Below, piece by piece: positions 8,295-17,684 of a stretch of DNA of 64,000 nt (position 1 is the stretch's first letter; every line of letters starts with the position of its first letter). Location: contig NZ_FRBL01000007.1 of NCBI RefSeq assembly GCF_900142605.1, positions 62,001 to 126,000 on the forward strand. The letters are read 5' to 3'. This DNA is from Chitinophaga jiangningensis (GTDB lineage Bacteria > Bacteroidota > Bacteroidia > Chitinophagales > Chitinophagaceae). Position numbers and translations under genes: made by a program. The notes beneath the pieces were generated by a model. That model was not told the origin of the DNA. It made no database searches and was given only the letters and a program-made list of their open reading frames with translations.

Positions 8295-9848
8295 TTATTT
8301 AGAGACCATCCTTGCCACCGGAACAATCATTTCTTCCAGGCTGATACCTCCATGCTGGAAGGTATTACGGTAGTAGTTGACAAAATAGTTGTAGTTATTC
8401 GGATAACAGAGATACCCATCTTCACGGGCGAAAATATAAGAGGAGTTTACGTTGGGCCTTGGAAGTCCGGCATCTTTCGGATCGCGGAAAGCCAATACTT
8501 CCTTAGGATCGTAATTCAGGTTACGTCCATGTTTATAACGGAGGTTAGTGGTAGTTTGCTTGTCGCCAATCACTTTTACCGGCGTTTTTACCCGCACACT
8601 GCCATGATCCGTGGCCAGGATCAGGTTTATTTTTTTGTCGCTCAGCTTTTTGAGTGCCTGATGAAGCGGACTATGTTCAAACCAGGAGGCAGTAATAGAG
8701 CGGTAAGAAGTTTCATCTCCCGCGAGTTCCTTTAATACCTCCATTTCAGTGCGGGCATGACTGAGCATATCCACGAAATTGTATACGATGATGCTGAGCG
8801 GATAGTCGAGCAGGTTATGAATATTACTGAGCATCTGCTGTGCATCGGCGTGGTTTACGACCTTGGTGTAGGAGAAGCGGCTGTCCATCCGGAGGCGCTG
8901 CAGCTGGGCCGCAAAAAACTTCTCTTCATATAAATTTTTCCCTCCTTCCTCATCGTCGTTTTTCCATTCCTGGGGAAATTTCTGTTCAATATCGATGGGC
9001 AGCAATCCTGCAAAAACCGCGTTGCGGCTGTATTGTGTACTGGTGGGCAGGATACTGTAAAAAGTGTCTTCTTCCACGAGGCGGAATGATTCCTGGAATA
9101 TCGGCAGGATGGCTTTGAACTGGTCATAGCGAAGGTTATCAATCAGCAGGAATACGTTAGGTACTGCCGGATCGAGCATGGGCACAATCTTGTCGCGGAA
9201 AAGGGTGTGCGACATAATCGGCGCATCTTGTGCTTTGGGGTGTAGCCAGTCGGCGTAATGGCGACTGATATACTTGGCAAATTCGGTGTTAGCTTCGGCT
9301 TTTTGCGTGTTAAAAACTTCCAGCATCTCGGGGCTGTCCGTCTTTGACATTTCCATCTCCCAGTAAACCAGTTTTTTATAAATATCCATCCACTCATTAT
9401 AATCCGGGTTGGAATTGAGTGCCATAAACAGGGTGCGAAACTGTTGCTGATAAGCACTGGTGGTTTTTTCGGCCACCAGTCGTTTGTTATCAATTATTTT
9501 TTTGAGCGATAATAATACCTGGTTGGGGTTTACGGGCTTGATAAGATAATCGGTGATCTGTGAGCCAATTGCATCGTCCATCACGTTCTCCGCTTCGTTT
9601 TTGGTGATCATCACCACTGGGATTTGCTGGTCTATTTCCTTGATCTTCCCCAGTGTTTCCAGGCCAGTAATACCGGGCATGGATTCGTCCAGCAGCACCA
9701 CATCCACTACCTGCTCTTTCAGAAATTCCAGCGCATCATAGCCATTGGTAAGGGCAGATACTTTATAGCCTTTGCTTTCGAGGAAAATGATCTGGGATTT
9801 CAGGGACTCGATTTCATCATCTACCCATAGTATATTTATCTGGCTCAT
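8295..9848 (-). CDS. porX: PorX: response regulator fused to a PglZ phosphatase-like domain
   Basis: 517 residues. Residues 1-125 are a receiver domain: acidic pocket VDDE near residue 10, phospho-acceptor Asp in VVLLDESMPG at about 54, Thr in MITKNE, and the conserved Lys in LIKPVNP. The remainder is a PglZ/alkaline-phosphatase-superfamily domain, recognisable in VFLLIDNLRYDQF (metal-binding Asp) and LILATDHGSVRV (metal-binding Asp-His). In Porphyromonas gingivalis PorX works with the kinase PorY and a sigma factor to control type IX secretion genes. It therefore fits the giant type IX cargo candidate encoded at 48.7-61.5 kb. No porY-like kinase is in the window. Confidence 0.94.
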   Translation of the reverse strand: MSQINILWVDDEIESLKSQIIFLESKGYKVSALTNGYDALEFLKEQVVDVVLLDESMPGITGLETLGKIKEIDQQIPVVMITKNEAENVMDDAIGSQITDYLIKPVNPNQVLLSLKKIIDNKRLVAEKTTSAYQQQFRTLFMALNSNPDYNEWMDIYKKLVYWEMEMSKTDSPEMLEVFNTQKAEANTEFAKYISRHYADWLHPKAQDAPIMSHTLFRDKIVPMLDPAVPNVFLLIDNLRYDQFKAILPIFQESFRLVEEDTFYSILPTSTQYSRNAVFAGLLPIDIEQKFPQEWKNDDEEGGKNLYEEKFFAAQLQRLRMDSRFSYTKVVNHADAQQMLSNIHNLLDYPLSIIVYNFVDMLSHARTEMEVLKELAGDETSYRSITASWFEHSPLHQALKKLSDKKINLILATDHGSVRVKTPVKVIGDKQTTTNLRYKHGRNLNYDPKEVLAFRDPKDAGLPRPNVNSSYIFAREDGYLCYPNNYNYFVNYYRNTFQHGGISLEEMIVPVARMVSK

Positions 9849-10153
9849 AGTTAGTATTAAGGCATGCGTTAAAACAGAAATTTAACCCATTTTTTCGTCA
9901 AAAATCATTCCCCCACTGTCATGGGACTGAAATTATATGTTAAAAACTGCCTCGTACTGCAAAATGAAGCTGTGAAAAATAGGGGCGGGTCATAAAGTTA
10001 TTTACCTTCGCAGATAAAATTTTTATAGGGGTAATGACTCCCTCAGGCGTCATACTTATTAAAATATTACATATAATATATTTCCTGATGTAGTTTTGTA
10101 GCTACCAAGGATTAGGGTGTGGAAAAACCGTTTGGATTGAATAATTAACTGCA
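9849..10153. other. Divergent intergenic region porX / HD-domain gene
   Basis: 305 bases without a gene. For the plus strand there are two candidate -7 boxes, TACCTTCG at 10003-10010 and TAGTTTTG at 10091-10098. For the minus strand (porX) I could not find a box matching TAnnTTTG. It is AT-rich, with no notable hairpin. Confidence 0.5.
10091..10098 (+). promoter_or_regulatory. -7 box for the HD-lpx cluster
   Basis: TAGTTTTG, a perfect TAnnTTTG match, 55 bases before the HD gene ATG. A second weaker box, TACCTTCG, lies at 10003-10010. Confidence 0.5.
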
Positions 10154-11398
10154 ATGACCGAAAGCAAGCGAAAAATTGTTAATGATCCGGTGTATGGCTT
10201 TATTACCATAGATCACCCGTTGATTCTTACACTTATCTCCCATCCATATTATCAGCGACTTCGCCGCATTCACCAGATGGCGCTGGCGCACCTGGTATAT
10301 CCGGGAGCGGTACATACGCGGTTCCATCACAGTTTGGGTGCTTACCACCTGATGTGCGGAGCTTTACAGGAGTTGAAGAGCAAGGGGGTAGATATTACTC
10401 CCGAGGAGGAAGTGGCTTCGAAAATGGCAATTTTGCTGCATGATATAGGCCATGGGCCTTATTCCCATGCCCTTGAAAACGGCATCATAGAAGGTGTTTC
10501 GCATGAAGCCATCTCCCAGTGGCTGATGGAAGCGCTGAACAAAGAAATGCACGGTGCACTTTCCCTGACCATTGATATTTTCAATGGCCGCTACCATAAA
10601 AAATTCCTGCATCAATTGGTTTCCAGCCAGTTAGACGTTGACCGGATGGATTACCTGAACCGGGACAGCTTTTTTACAGGGGTTTCAGAAGGGGTGATCA
10701 GTTATGACAGGATTATTAAAATGCTGACCGTGCATCACGGGGAGCTGATGGTGGAGGAAAAAGGCATTTATTCCATAGAAAAGTTCATTATAGCAAGGCG
10801 GCTGATGTATTGGCAGGTATACCTGCACAAAACTGTGCTAAGCGCCGAAAATATGCTGGTAAAGATCTTAGTCCGGGCCAAAAAGCTGGCTCAGGCAGGA
10901 GAAAAGCTGTTTTGCAGTCCTGCCCTGGAGTATTTCCTTTACCATTCTATCACGAAAGACAACTTTGAAAAGGATCCGGAATGCCTTAAAATGTTCTGCA
11001 TGCTGGATGATTACGATATTCTGGGGGCAATTAAGGTATGGACCACACATAAAGACCCGGTACTTTCGTTATTATGTAGCTGGCTGATCAACAGGCAGTT
11101 ATTTAAGGTAGTGCTTAGTCATGACCAATTCGACAACAATTCATTAGAACTATTGAAGAAACAGGTAGCACAAAAATGGAATATTTCCGGCCCGGATCTT
11201 GACTATTTTGTATTCTCAGACGCTGCCACACTGCGGGCATATAATATCAATGACGAAAAGATCAATATTCTTTTCAAAGACGGAACTGTAAAAGACATTT
11301 CCTCTATCGACAATGCACTGATTAGCCATACACTGGCTATACCGGTAAAAAAATTCTACATTTGTCATCCAAAAATTCAGGCTAACGGTACCTTATAA
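10154..11398 (+). CDS. HD-domain phosphohydrolase (dGTPase/SAMHD1-like)
   Basis: 414 residues. The N-terminus (NDPVYGFITIDHPLILTLISHP followed by YYQRLRRIHQM) and the metal-binding HD pattern are those of the dNTP triphosphohydrolase branch of HD proteins. The His is in HTRFHHSLGAYHL, the His-Asp pair in LLHDIGHGPYSHALE, and the distal Asp in LDVDRMDYLNRDSFFTG. Expected to hydrolyse nucleotides (possibly dNTPs) in the cytoplasm; actual substrate unknown. It is followed 70 bases later by lpxD with no terminator between, so it probably heads the lipid A operon. Confidence 0.88.
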   Translation: MTESKRKIVNDPVYGFITIDHPLILTLISHPYYQRLRRIHQMALAHLVYPGAVHTRFHHSLGAYHLMCGALQELKSKGVDITPEEEVASKMAILLHDIGHGPYSHALENGIIEGVSHEAISQWLMEALNKEMHGALSLTIDIFNGRYHKKFLHQLVSSQLDVDRMDYLNRDSFFTGVSEGVISYDRIIKMLTVHHGELMVEEKGIYSIEKFIIARRLMYWQVYLHKTVLSAENMLVKILVRAKKLAQAGEKLFCSPALEYFLYHSITKDNFEKDPECLKMFCMLDDYDILGAIKVWTTHKDPVLSLLCSWLINRQLFKVVLSHDQFDNNSLELLKKQVAQKWNISGPDLDYFVFSDAATLRAYNINDEKINILFKDGTVKDISSIDNALISHTLAIPVKKFYICHPKIQANGTL

Positions 11399-11468
11399 GG
11401 CACTAAAGCATATGAAAAAGAGTTTATATCAACAGATGTAGCCTGAAAAACTATTACAAATTTAAACT

Positions 11469-12518
11469 ATGCAGTTTAGCGCATTACAATTAGCTACCAT
11501 GCTGGATGGTAAGCTGGAGGGGAATCCGGATGTGAAAGTGAGCAATATCGCCAAAATTGAAGAAGCCGGCGAAGGAATGCTCAGTTTCATAGCAAATCCT
11601 AAATACGAAGAGTTTCTGTATACCACCAGTGCTTCCATTTTGCTTGTCAATGAGAGCCTGGTAATAGAACGTCCGATAAGCCCGACACTGATCCGGGTAA
11701 AGGATGCCTACAGTAGCATGGCGCTGCTGCTTGAAAAATACCGCCAGCTGACCAGCAATAAAGCCGGAATTCAGCAGCCTTCCTACGTGCCTTCTTCCGT
11801 AAAACTGGGAGAAAATGTGTTTGTAGGGGCTTTTGCATACCTCGGTGAAAATGTAGTGCTGGGTAATAATGTAAAAATCTATCCGGGTGTATATCTGGGC
11901 GACAACGTGATAGTGAGTGACGATTCCGTCCTGTATCCTGGTGTAAAAGTATATGAGAACTGTGTAGTAGGCAGCCGTGTGGTACTCCATGCCGGTTGTG
12001 TGATTGGTGGCGACGGCTTCGGCTTTGCGCCTCAGCCGGATGGTTCGTACAAAAAAGTACCGCAGATCGGTAATGTGGTGATCCATGATGATGTGGAAAT
12101 TGGCGCTAACACGACCATTGACAGAGCTACCATGGGATCTACCATCATCCAGAAAGGTGTGAAGCTGGACAACCTGATACAGGTGGCGCACAACGTGGAT
12201 ATAGGGCCTAATACCGTTATTGCTGCGCAAACCGGTGTTTCCGGCAGTACTAAAATTGGTAAGAACTGCGTGATCGGTGGCCAGGTGGGTATGGTCGGAC
12301 ACATCCATATCGCTGATGGCACCAAAATCAACGCCCAGAGCGGGTTATCCAAATCTATCACCACTCCTAACTCTTCCCTGACCGGTTCACCAGCCTACGA
12401 TTATAAAAGTTCGCTGAAAAGTCAGGCAATTTTTAGAAATTTGCCGGACCTTGAAAAGAGGGTAAAGGAATTAGAGGAGATGGTAAAACAACTGCTGCAA
12501 GAAAAGGCAGGCGTTTAA
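11469..12518 (+). CDS. lpxD: UDP-3-O-acylglucosamine N-acyltransferase
   Basis: 349 residues, the usual LpxD length. LpxD adds the N-linked hydroxyacyl chain to UDP-3-O-acyl-glucosamine in lipid A synthesis. The N-terminal uridine-binding domain (about 1-100) is followed by a long left-handed beta helix of hexapeptide repeats (for example GENVFVGAFAYLGENVVLG). It carries the catalytic His in the conserved IQVAHNVDIG and the neighbouring AAQTGVSGS. The C-terminal LPDLEKRVKELEEMVKQLL is a helix expected to mediate trimer contacts. First of three consecutive lipid A genes. Confidence 0.95.
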   Translation: MQFSALQLATMLDGKLEGNPDVKVSNIAKIEEAGEGMLSFIANPKYEEFLYTTSASILLVNESLVIERPISPTLIRVKDAYSSMALLLEKYRQLTSNKAGIQQPSYVPSSVKLGENVFVGAFAYLGENVVLGNNVKIYPGVYLGDNVIVSDDSVLYPGVKVYENCVVGSRVVLHAGCVIGGDGFGFAPQPDGSYKKVPQIGNVVIHDDVEIGANTTIDRATMGSTIIQKGVKLDNLIQVAHNVDIGPNTVIAAQTGVSGSTKIGKNCVIGGQVGMVGHIHIADGTKINAQSGLSKSITTPNSSLTGSPAYDYKSSLKSQAIFRNLPDLEKRVKELEEMVKQLLQEKAGV

Positions 12519-12557
12519 TTACTAATTGAAGAGGAAACAGTTATACATTAGATAATT

Positions 12558-13976
12558 ATGATGGAAAATCAACAGTTGGAGAACCAGCACACCCTGAAAG
12601 GTGAGATCAGCATTTCAGGCGTTGGTTTACACACTGGAGCCAGTGTGAATATGACGCTTAAGCCGGCATCACCAGGCTTCGGGATCAAATTTCAACGTGT
12701 AGACCTGCCCAACCAGCCAGTTGTGAAAGCAGATGTGGACTACGTAGTAGACACTGCAAGAGGTACAACCCTGGAACACAACGGTGCACGGGTGAGCACG
12801 GTGGAACATCTGCTGGCTGCCCTGGTAGGCACCGGTGTCGACAACGTACTGATCGAGCTGGATGGACCCGAAATTCCTATTATGGACGGTAGCTCCATGC
12901 CATTTATCGAAGCCATCGAAAAAACCGGTATTCTGGACCAGGACGCCAAAAAGATCTATTATACCATTGATACCAACATCACTTATTATGATGAGCAGAA
13001 AAAGGTAGAAATGGTGGCGCTGCCTGCGATCAACTATAGCGTTACCTGCCTGATCGACTTCAACAGTCCGGTACTGGGAACACAGCACGCGAAAATGAAA
13101 GGCCTGGAGCAATTCAGAGATGATATTGCTTCTTCCCGCACTTTCTGCTTCCTGCACGAGCTGGAATACCTGTTGAACAACAACCTGATCAAAGGTGGAG
13201 ATATCAACAACGCCATCGTAGTGGTAGACCGTCCGGTAAACGAAGACGATATGACCCGACTGGCGAAAGCTTTCAACCGCGAAACCATGTCGGTACAGCG
13301 GGAAGGTATCCTCAACAACATTGAGCTGCGTTTCCCTAACGAACCAGCCCGCCATAAACTCCTGGATGTAATCGGTGACCTGGCCCTGATCGGCTATCCT
13401 ATCAAGGCACATATCATCGCTAACCGCCCGGGACACGCTTCCAACGTGGAATTTGCACGTAAGATCAAAGCGTATATCAAAAAGAACAAACACAATCAGG
13501 GCGTACCTGTTTATGATCCAAATCAGCCACCAATCTTTGATACCCCACGTATCGAAAGAACGCTGCCGCACAGATATCCTATGCTGCTCGTGGATAAGAT
13601 CATAGAGCTGGGAGAAGAACAGGTGGTAGGTATCAAGAATGTCACCTTCAACGAACATTTCTTCCAGGGTCACTTCCCTAACAATCCGGTAATGCCGGGT
13701 GTACTCCAGCTGGAAGCACTCGCGCAGGTAGGTGGCATCCTGGCGCTCAACCGCGTTCCGGATCCTGAAAACTACGATACTTACTTCCTGAAAATTGACA
13801 ACTGTAAGTTCAAACAGAAAGTAGTTCCGGGTGATACCATGATCCTGAAAATGGAATTGCTGAGCCCAATCAGAAGAGGATTAGTTGAAATGCGGGGAAC
13901 AGTATTCATCGGCAATAAGGTAGCAACCGAAGCTGATATGATAGCACAAATTATTAAAACAAGAGAGAGCAAATAA
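12558..13976 (+). CDS. lpxC: Bifunctional LpxC deacetylase / FabZ dehydratase
   Basis: 472 residues. Residues 1-310 are LpxC, the zinc deacetylase that commits to lipid A. Zinc ligands are seen as His in STVEHLLAAL and the His/Asp pair in ARHKLLDVIGDLALIG; the region IPIMDGSSMPFIEA is also conserved. Residues about 325-472 are FabZ, the 3-hydroxyacyl-ACP dehydratase: RTLPHRYPMLLVDKI, catalytic His in FFQGHFPNNPVMPG and Glu in LQLEALAQ. The fusion is well known in Bacteroidota and places two enzymes competing for the hydroxyacyl-ACP pool in one chain. The gap to lpxD is 39 bases and to lpxA 5 bases. The ATG at 12558 could be replaced by the one three bases later. Confidence 0.96.
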   Translation: MMENQQLENQHTLKGEISISGVGLHTGASVNMTLKPASPGFGIKFQRVDLPNQPVVKADVDYVVDTARGTTLEHNGARVSTVEHLLAALVGTGVDNVLIELDGPEIPIMDGSSMPFIEAIEKTGILDQDAKKIYYTIDTNITYYDEQKKVEMVALPAINYSVTCLIDFNSPVLGTQHAKMKGLEQFRDDIASSRTFCFLHELEYLLNNNLIKGGDINNAIVVVDRPVNEDDMTRLAKAFNRETMSVQREGILNNIELRFPNEPARHKLLDVIGDLALIGYPIKAHIIANRPGHASNVEFARKIKAYIKKNKHNQGVPVYDPNQPPIFDTPRIERTLPHRYPMLLVDKIIELGEEQVVGIKNVTFNEHFFQGHFPNNPVMPGVLQLEALAQVGGILALNRVPDPENYDTYFLKIDNCKFKQKVVPGDTMILKMELLSPIRRGLVEMRGTVFIGNKVATEADMIAQIIKTRESK

Positions 13977-13981
13977 CAGCA

Positions 13982-14782
13982 ATGATCCACCCGCTTACAT
14001 ATATACATCCGGATGCCAAGGTGGCTCCTAATGTAAAAATTGATCCATTTACTGTAATTCATAAGAACGTTGAAATAGGTGAAGGCACCTGGATTGGCTC
14101 CAACGTTACTATTATGGAAGGTGCGCGTATCGGCAGCAACTGCCGTGTCTTTCCGGGCGCCGTTATTTCTGCAATCCCACAGGATTTAAAATATGCGGGT
14201 GAAGAAACCACAGTTGAAATCGGTAACAATACCACCATCCGTGAATTTGTAACCATTAACCGTGGTACAAAAGATAAATGGAAAACTGTTATCGGTAACA
14301 ACTGCCTCATTATGGCTTACAGCCATATCGCACACGACTGCGAAGTAGGCAATTATTGCGTATTCTCCAACAATACCACCCTGGCAGGACATATTACCGT
14401 AGGTAATAACGTGGTGCTGGCTGGTATGGTGGCCGTACAGCAGTTCTGTAAGATCGGTGACCATGCCTTCGTAACCGGTGGTTCTCTCGTTCGCAAAGAT
14501 GTGCCTCCATACGTAAAGGCCGCGCGCGAACCATTATCCTATGTGGGTGTGAACTCCGTTGGTTTAAAAAGAAGAGGTTTCTCCCTTGAAAAAATCAACC
14601 ACATCCTGGATATCTACCGGGTTATCTTCGTGAAAGGATACAAATTATCCAAAGCCATCAGCATCATTGAAGCCGAATTCCCTGCTACCGACGAAAGAGA
14701 TGAAATACTCTCCTTTATCCGCGATTCCGGCAGAGGTATTATGAGAGGTTATACTACCCGTTCCAATGATGATATCTCTTAA
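13982..14782 (+). CDS. lpxA: UDP-N-acetylglucosamine O-acyltransferase
   Basis: 266 residues, full length. LpxA transfers the first 3-hydroxyacyl chain from ACP to UDP-GlcNAc. Hexapeptide repeats run from the N-terminus (IHPDAKVAPNVKIDPFTVI) to about residue 190. The catalytic His is in the conserved MAYSHIAHDCEVG. VKAAREPLSYVGVNSVGLKR leads into the C-terminal helical domain. Starts 5 bases after lpxC/fabZ, and its last 17 bases overlap the following ABC ATPase gene, indicating translational coupling. Confidence 0.96.
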   Translation: MIHPLTYIHPDAKVAPNVKIDPFTVIHKNVEIGEGTWIGSNVTIMEGARIGSNCRVFPGAVISAIPQDLKYAGEETTVEIGNNTTIREFVTINRGTKDKWKTVIGNNCLIMAYSHIAHDCEVGNYCVFSNNTTLAGHITVGNNVVLAGMVAVQQFCKIGDHAFVTGGSLVRKDVPPYVKAAREPLSYVGVNSVGLKRRGFSLEKINHILDIYRVIFVKGYKLSKAISIIEAEFPATDERDEILSFIRDSGRGIMRGYTTRSNDDIS

Positions 14783-15383
14783 TCAGACAGGCAAGCGCTT
14801 TAACTACGACTGGATCTTCCGTCGGGTGAGCCTTACCTTTCAGGCAGGAGAAAGATATGCCATACTGGGCCCTAACGGCTCCGGTAAATCCACACTACTA
14901 CAGGTTATCAGTGGTGCCATTCAGCAAAATGAAGGCACCATACAATACAGCACACCGGAAGGAGTCATCGCCAGCGATGAATTCTTCCGGCACTGTGCCA
15001 TCGCTGCTCCCTACCTGGAACTGATCGAAGAACTTACACTTGCTGAACTGATACAGTTTCATCTCCAGTTTAAAAATTTTTTACCAGATATTACCCCTGC
15101 AAGGGCTATGGAACTGGTAGGGCTTGAAAAATCTGCTAACAAGCAGATTCGTCACTTCTCCTCCGGTATGAAACAGCGTACCAAGCTGGCTTTAGCCATC
15201 TTTTCCGATGTGCCCGTACTCTTCCTCGATGAGCCCTGCACCAACCTGGATGCCGCCGGTACCAGTCTGTACCAGCAACTGATCAACGACTATGGCGGCA
15301 ACCGCCTGATCATCGTGAGCTCCAATGATGAGCGCGAGTACTTCATGTGTAAACACCTGATCCGCATTAGCGATTATAAATAA
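14766..15383 (+). CDS. Orphan ABC transporter ATP-binding protein
   Basis: 205 residues, a single nucleotide-binding domain. Walker A is GPNGSGKST at about residue 37-45, the ABC signature is HFSSGMKQR, Walker B is VPVLFLDEPCTNLD, and the switch region follows in IIVSSNDEREYF. No permease gene is next to it: upstream is lpxA (17-base overlap) and downstream is a major-facilitator-type gene with its own promoter. The Walker and signature motifs are intact, so it should be active. The partner could be encoded elsewhere, or it may be a soluble ABC protein. The tight coupling to lpxA suggests a role in envelope lipid handling, but this is inference. Start may be either of two adjacent ATG codons. 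Confidence 0.9.
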   Translation: MMISLNQTGKRFNYDWIFRRVSLTFQAGERYAILGPNGSGKSTLLQVISGAIQQNEGTIQYSTPEGVIASDEFFRHCAIAAPYLELIEELTLAELIQFHLQFKNFLPDITPARAMELVGLEKSANKQIRHFSSGMKQRTKLALAIFSDVPVLFLDEPCTNLDAAGTSLYQQLINDYGGNRLIIVSSNDEREYFMCKHLIRISDYK

Positions 15384-15421
15384 TCACACTTTCCTGCACT
15401 TTCAGCATTCAGCTTTTATTA

Positions 15422-15429
15422 TATCTTCG
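15422..15429 (+). promoter_or_regulatory. Candidate -7 box for the UMF1 transporter gene
   Basis: TATCTTCG, one base from TAnnTTTG, ends 27 bases before the ATG at 15456. Confidence 0.4.
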
Positions 15430-15455
15430 TTCTCTACTAAAAGCTGAACACGCGC

Positions 15456-16766
15456 ATGCAAACTGCCAATAAAAAGGTAATTAACGGCTGGGCAATGTAC
15501 GACTGGGCTAACTCCGTGTACAACCTGGTAATCACTACTACCTTCTTCCCTATCTACTTCCTGGCTGTTACGAAAGGCGATACTGATGGCATCGTAACTT
15601 TCCTCGGAAGAAAATTCCAGAACTCCGCTCTTTATAACTACACTGCCGCCATGGCCTACCTGCTGGTAGCCATCGCCTCTCCTATTCTCTCCTCCATAGC
15701 GGATACCAGGGGCAACAAAAAGAACTTCCTGATTTTTTTCACCTTACTCGGTTCCATCTCCTGCAGTGCACTTTATAATTTTAATGACAGCAACCTTGCC
15801 TGGGGAGTGATCTTCTTTCTCCTGGCTACTGTGGGATATTGCGGCGGGCTGGTATTTTATAATTCTTACCTGCCTGAAATAGCGGCACCGGAAGACCGTG
15901 ACCGCATATCTGCCAGAGGCTATTCCCTGGGCTATATCGGCTCCGTACTGATGCAGCTGCTGGGCTTTGCGCTGGTTACCCTCAAACCTTTTGGGATGAC
16001 AGACGGTAAGGCTGTTCAGTTTACCTTCCTGCTCGTGGGCATCTGGTGGCTGGGTTTTGCGCTGATCACTTTCAAACGGCTGCCGGCCTCCAAACCTGTG
16101 GCAGAACGCTCCAAAGGCAACGCTGTGGCGGAGGGCATCAGGGAACTAAAAAAAGTATATGCACAGGTAAAAGTTTTGCCGGTATTAAAGCGTTTCCTCC
16201 GTGCGTTCTTCTTTTACAGCATGGGCGTACAAACCGTAATGCTGGCAGCAACCGTATTTGGCAGCAAAGTACTGAACCTTGAAAGTTCAGTACTGATCGC
16301 TACCGTGGTAGCTATTCAGGTAGTAGCCGTACTGGGCGCCTGGGCAATGGCCAGACTCTCCGGTAAATTCGGCAACATGCCGGTGCTGGTGGTAACGGTG
16401 TTACTCTGGATCGTGATCTGCATCATGGGTTACCGGATGAAAACCGCTATGGACTTCTATATCCTAGCCTGTGGTGTAGGCCTGGTGATGGGGGGAATTC
16501 AGTCACTCAGTCGCTCCACCTACGCGAAACTAATGCCTGAAACTAAAGACACGGCCTCCTTCTTCAGCTACTACGACGTGACCGAAAAAATCGCTATCGT
16601 TATCGGTATGGCATCATTCGCTTACATCGATGATTATACGAAAGACATTCGGAACTCCGTACTGGCGTTAGTGGTGTTCTTCGTGATCGGCCTCGGCTGG
16701 CTTATTTCTGCCTTGATCAAACAACGGCAATTAAATAAGGAAGGCGTAACTTCGGAAAAAGCATAG
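15456..16766 (+). CDS. MFS transporter, UMF1 (Atg22-like) family
   Basis: 436 residues with about twelve hydrophobic segments. The N-terminal signature NGWAMYDWANSVYNLVITTTF is typical of the UMF1 family of major-facilitator proteins. A second family mark is SRSTYAKLMPETKDTASFFSYYD in the C-terminal half. Yeast Atg22 exports amino acids from the vacuole; bacterial members have no well-defined substrate. Located in the inner membrane. It is followed two bases later by an MBL hydrolase gene, so the two are almost certainly co-transcribed. Confidence 0.88.
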   Translation: MQTANKKVINGWAMYDWANSVYNLVITTTFFPIYFLAVTKGDTDGIVTFLGRKFQNSALYNYTAAMAYLLVAIASPILSSIADTRGNKKNFLIFFTLLGSISCSALYNFNDSNLAWGVIFFLLATVGYCGGLVFYNSYLPEIAAPEDRDRISARGYSLGYIGSVLMQLLGFALVTLKPFGMTDGKAVQFTFLLVGIWWLGFALITFKRLPASKPVAERSKGNAVAEGIRELKKVYAQVKVLPVLKRFLRAFFFYSMGVQTVMLAATVFGSKVLNLESSVLIATVVAIQVVAVLGAWAMARLSGKFGNMPVLVVTVLLWIVICIMGYRMKTAMDFYILACGVGLVMGGIQSLSRSTYAKLMPETKDTASFFSYYDVTEKIAIVIGMASFAYIDDYTKDIRNSVLALVVFFVIGLGWLISALIKQRQLNKEGVTSEKA

Positions 16767-16768
16767 CG

Positions 16769-17608
16769 ATGAAATTATACACCATAGAAACGGGCTTCTT
16801 TAAACTGGATGGCGGCGCCATGTTTGGCGTAGTGCCAAAAACAATCTGGAATAAACTCAATCCTGCGGACGAGAACAACCTCTGCTCCTGGGCGATGCGC
16901 TGCCTGCTCATTGAAGACGGCAAGCGCCTCATCCTGGTAGACAATGGCATCGGTGATAAGCAAGACGCGAAATTTTTTAGTCACTACTACCTCCACGGTA
17001 CCGATACACTGGATAAGTCCCTTGCTGCACACGGCTTCCACCGGGACGATATTACAGATGTATTCCTCACACACCTGCACTTCGATCACTGCGGAGGCAG
17101 CATTGTAAGGCAGGGAGATAAACTGGTGCCTGCATTTAAAAACGCCACGTACTGGAGTAATGCGGACCACTGGAAATGGGCTACACAGCCCAATGAAAGG
17201 GAAAAAGCATCCTTCCTGAAAGATAATATCCTGCCTATTCAGGAAAGCGGGCAGCTGAAATTCGTGGACCACACGGAAGGCGTGGCCTTTACCAAAAACA
17301 TGCAGATCCGCTTCGTAAATGGGCATACCGATGCCATGATGTTACCGCAGCTGCGCTATAAGGACCAGACTATCCTGTATATGGCCGATCTGCTGCCTTC
17401 TATCGGACATATCCCACTACCTTATGTAATGGCCTATGACATGTTTCCGCTGACTACGCTCAACGAAAAGAAAAGCTTCCTGCAAGAGGCCCTGGATAAC
17501 AAATACGTCCTGTTTTTTGAGCATGACCCTGTCAATGAATGCTGTATCCTGCAACAGACAGACAAGGGCATCCGCGCTGGCGAAACCTTCAAATTGAGCA
17601 CATTGTAA
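16769..17608 (+). CDS. MBL-fold metallo-hydrolase
   Basis: 279 residues. The zinc motif is LTHLHFDHCGG at about residues 90-100. Further ligands are likely His in NGHTDAMML, Asp in YMADLLPS and His in FFEHDP. The N-terminal MKLYTIETGFFKLDGGAMFG region and RCLLIEDGKRLILVDNGIGD place it with quorum-quenching-lactonase-like and related MBL hydrolases. It has no signal peptide, so it is probably cytoplasmic. Starts two bases after the UMF1 transporter stop, suggesting the transporter and hydrolase act on one compound. The substrate is unknown. Confidence 0.88.
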   Translation: MKLYTIETGFFKLDGGAMFGVVPKTIWNKLNPADENNLCSWAMRCLLIEDGKRLILVDNGIGDKQDAKFFSHYYLHGTDTLDKSLAAHGFHRDDITDVFLTHLHFDHCGGSIVRQGDKLVPAFKNATYWSNADHWKWATQPNEREKASFLKDNILPIQESGQLKFVDHTEGVAFTKNMQIRFVNGHTDAMMLPQLRYKDQTILYMADLLPSIGHIPLPYVMAYDMFPLTTLNEKKSFLQEALDNKYVLFFEHDPVNECCILQQTDKGIRAGETFKLSTL

Positions 17609-17648
17609 GAGATATATGTCAGTATGTCACTTAAAAATGCTCCTGCAT

Positions 17649-17656
17649 TAAATTTG
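17649..17656 (+). promoter_or_regulatory. -7 box for the groES-like gene
   Basis: TAAATTTG, a perfect TAnnTTTG match, 28 bases before the ATG at 17685. Confidence 0.55.
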
Positions 17657-17684
17657 ATAGCTTACCAGTAGAAAAATAAAAGCA

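Noticed and set aside
12669..13673. A 334-codon minus-strand frame inside lpxC/fabZ
   Set aside because: Shadow of the real gene on the other strand; no domain, no start context.
14766..15383. FtsE, partner of the FtsX at 28.1 kb
   Set aside because: The N-terminus and signature region do not look like FtsE, and the gene is 13 kb away and coupled to lpxA.
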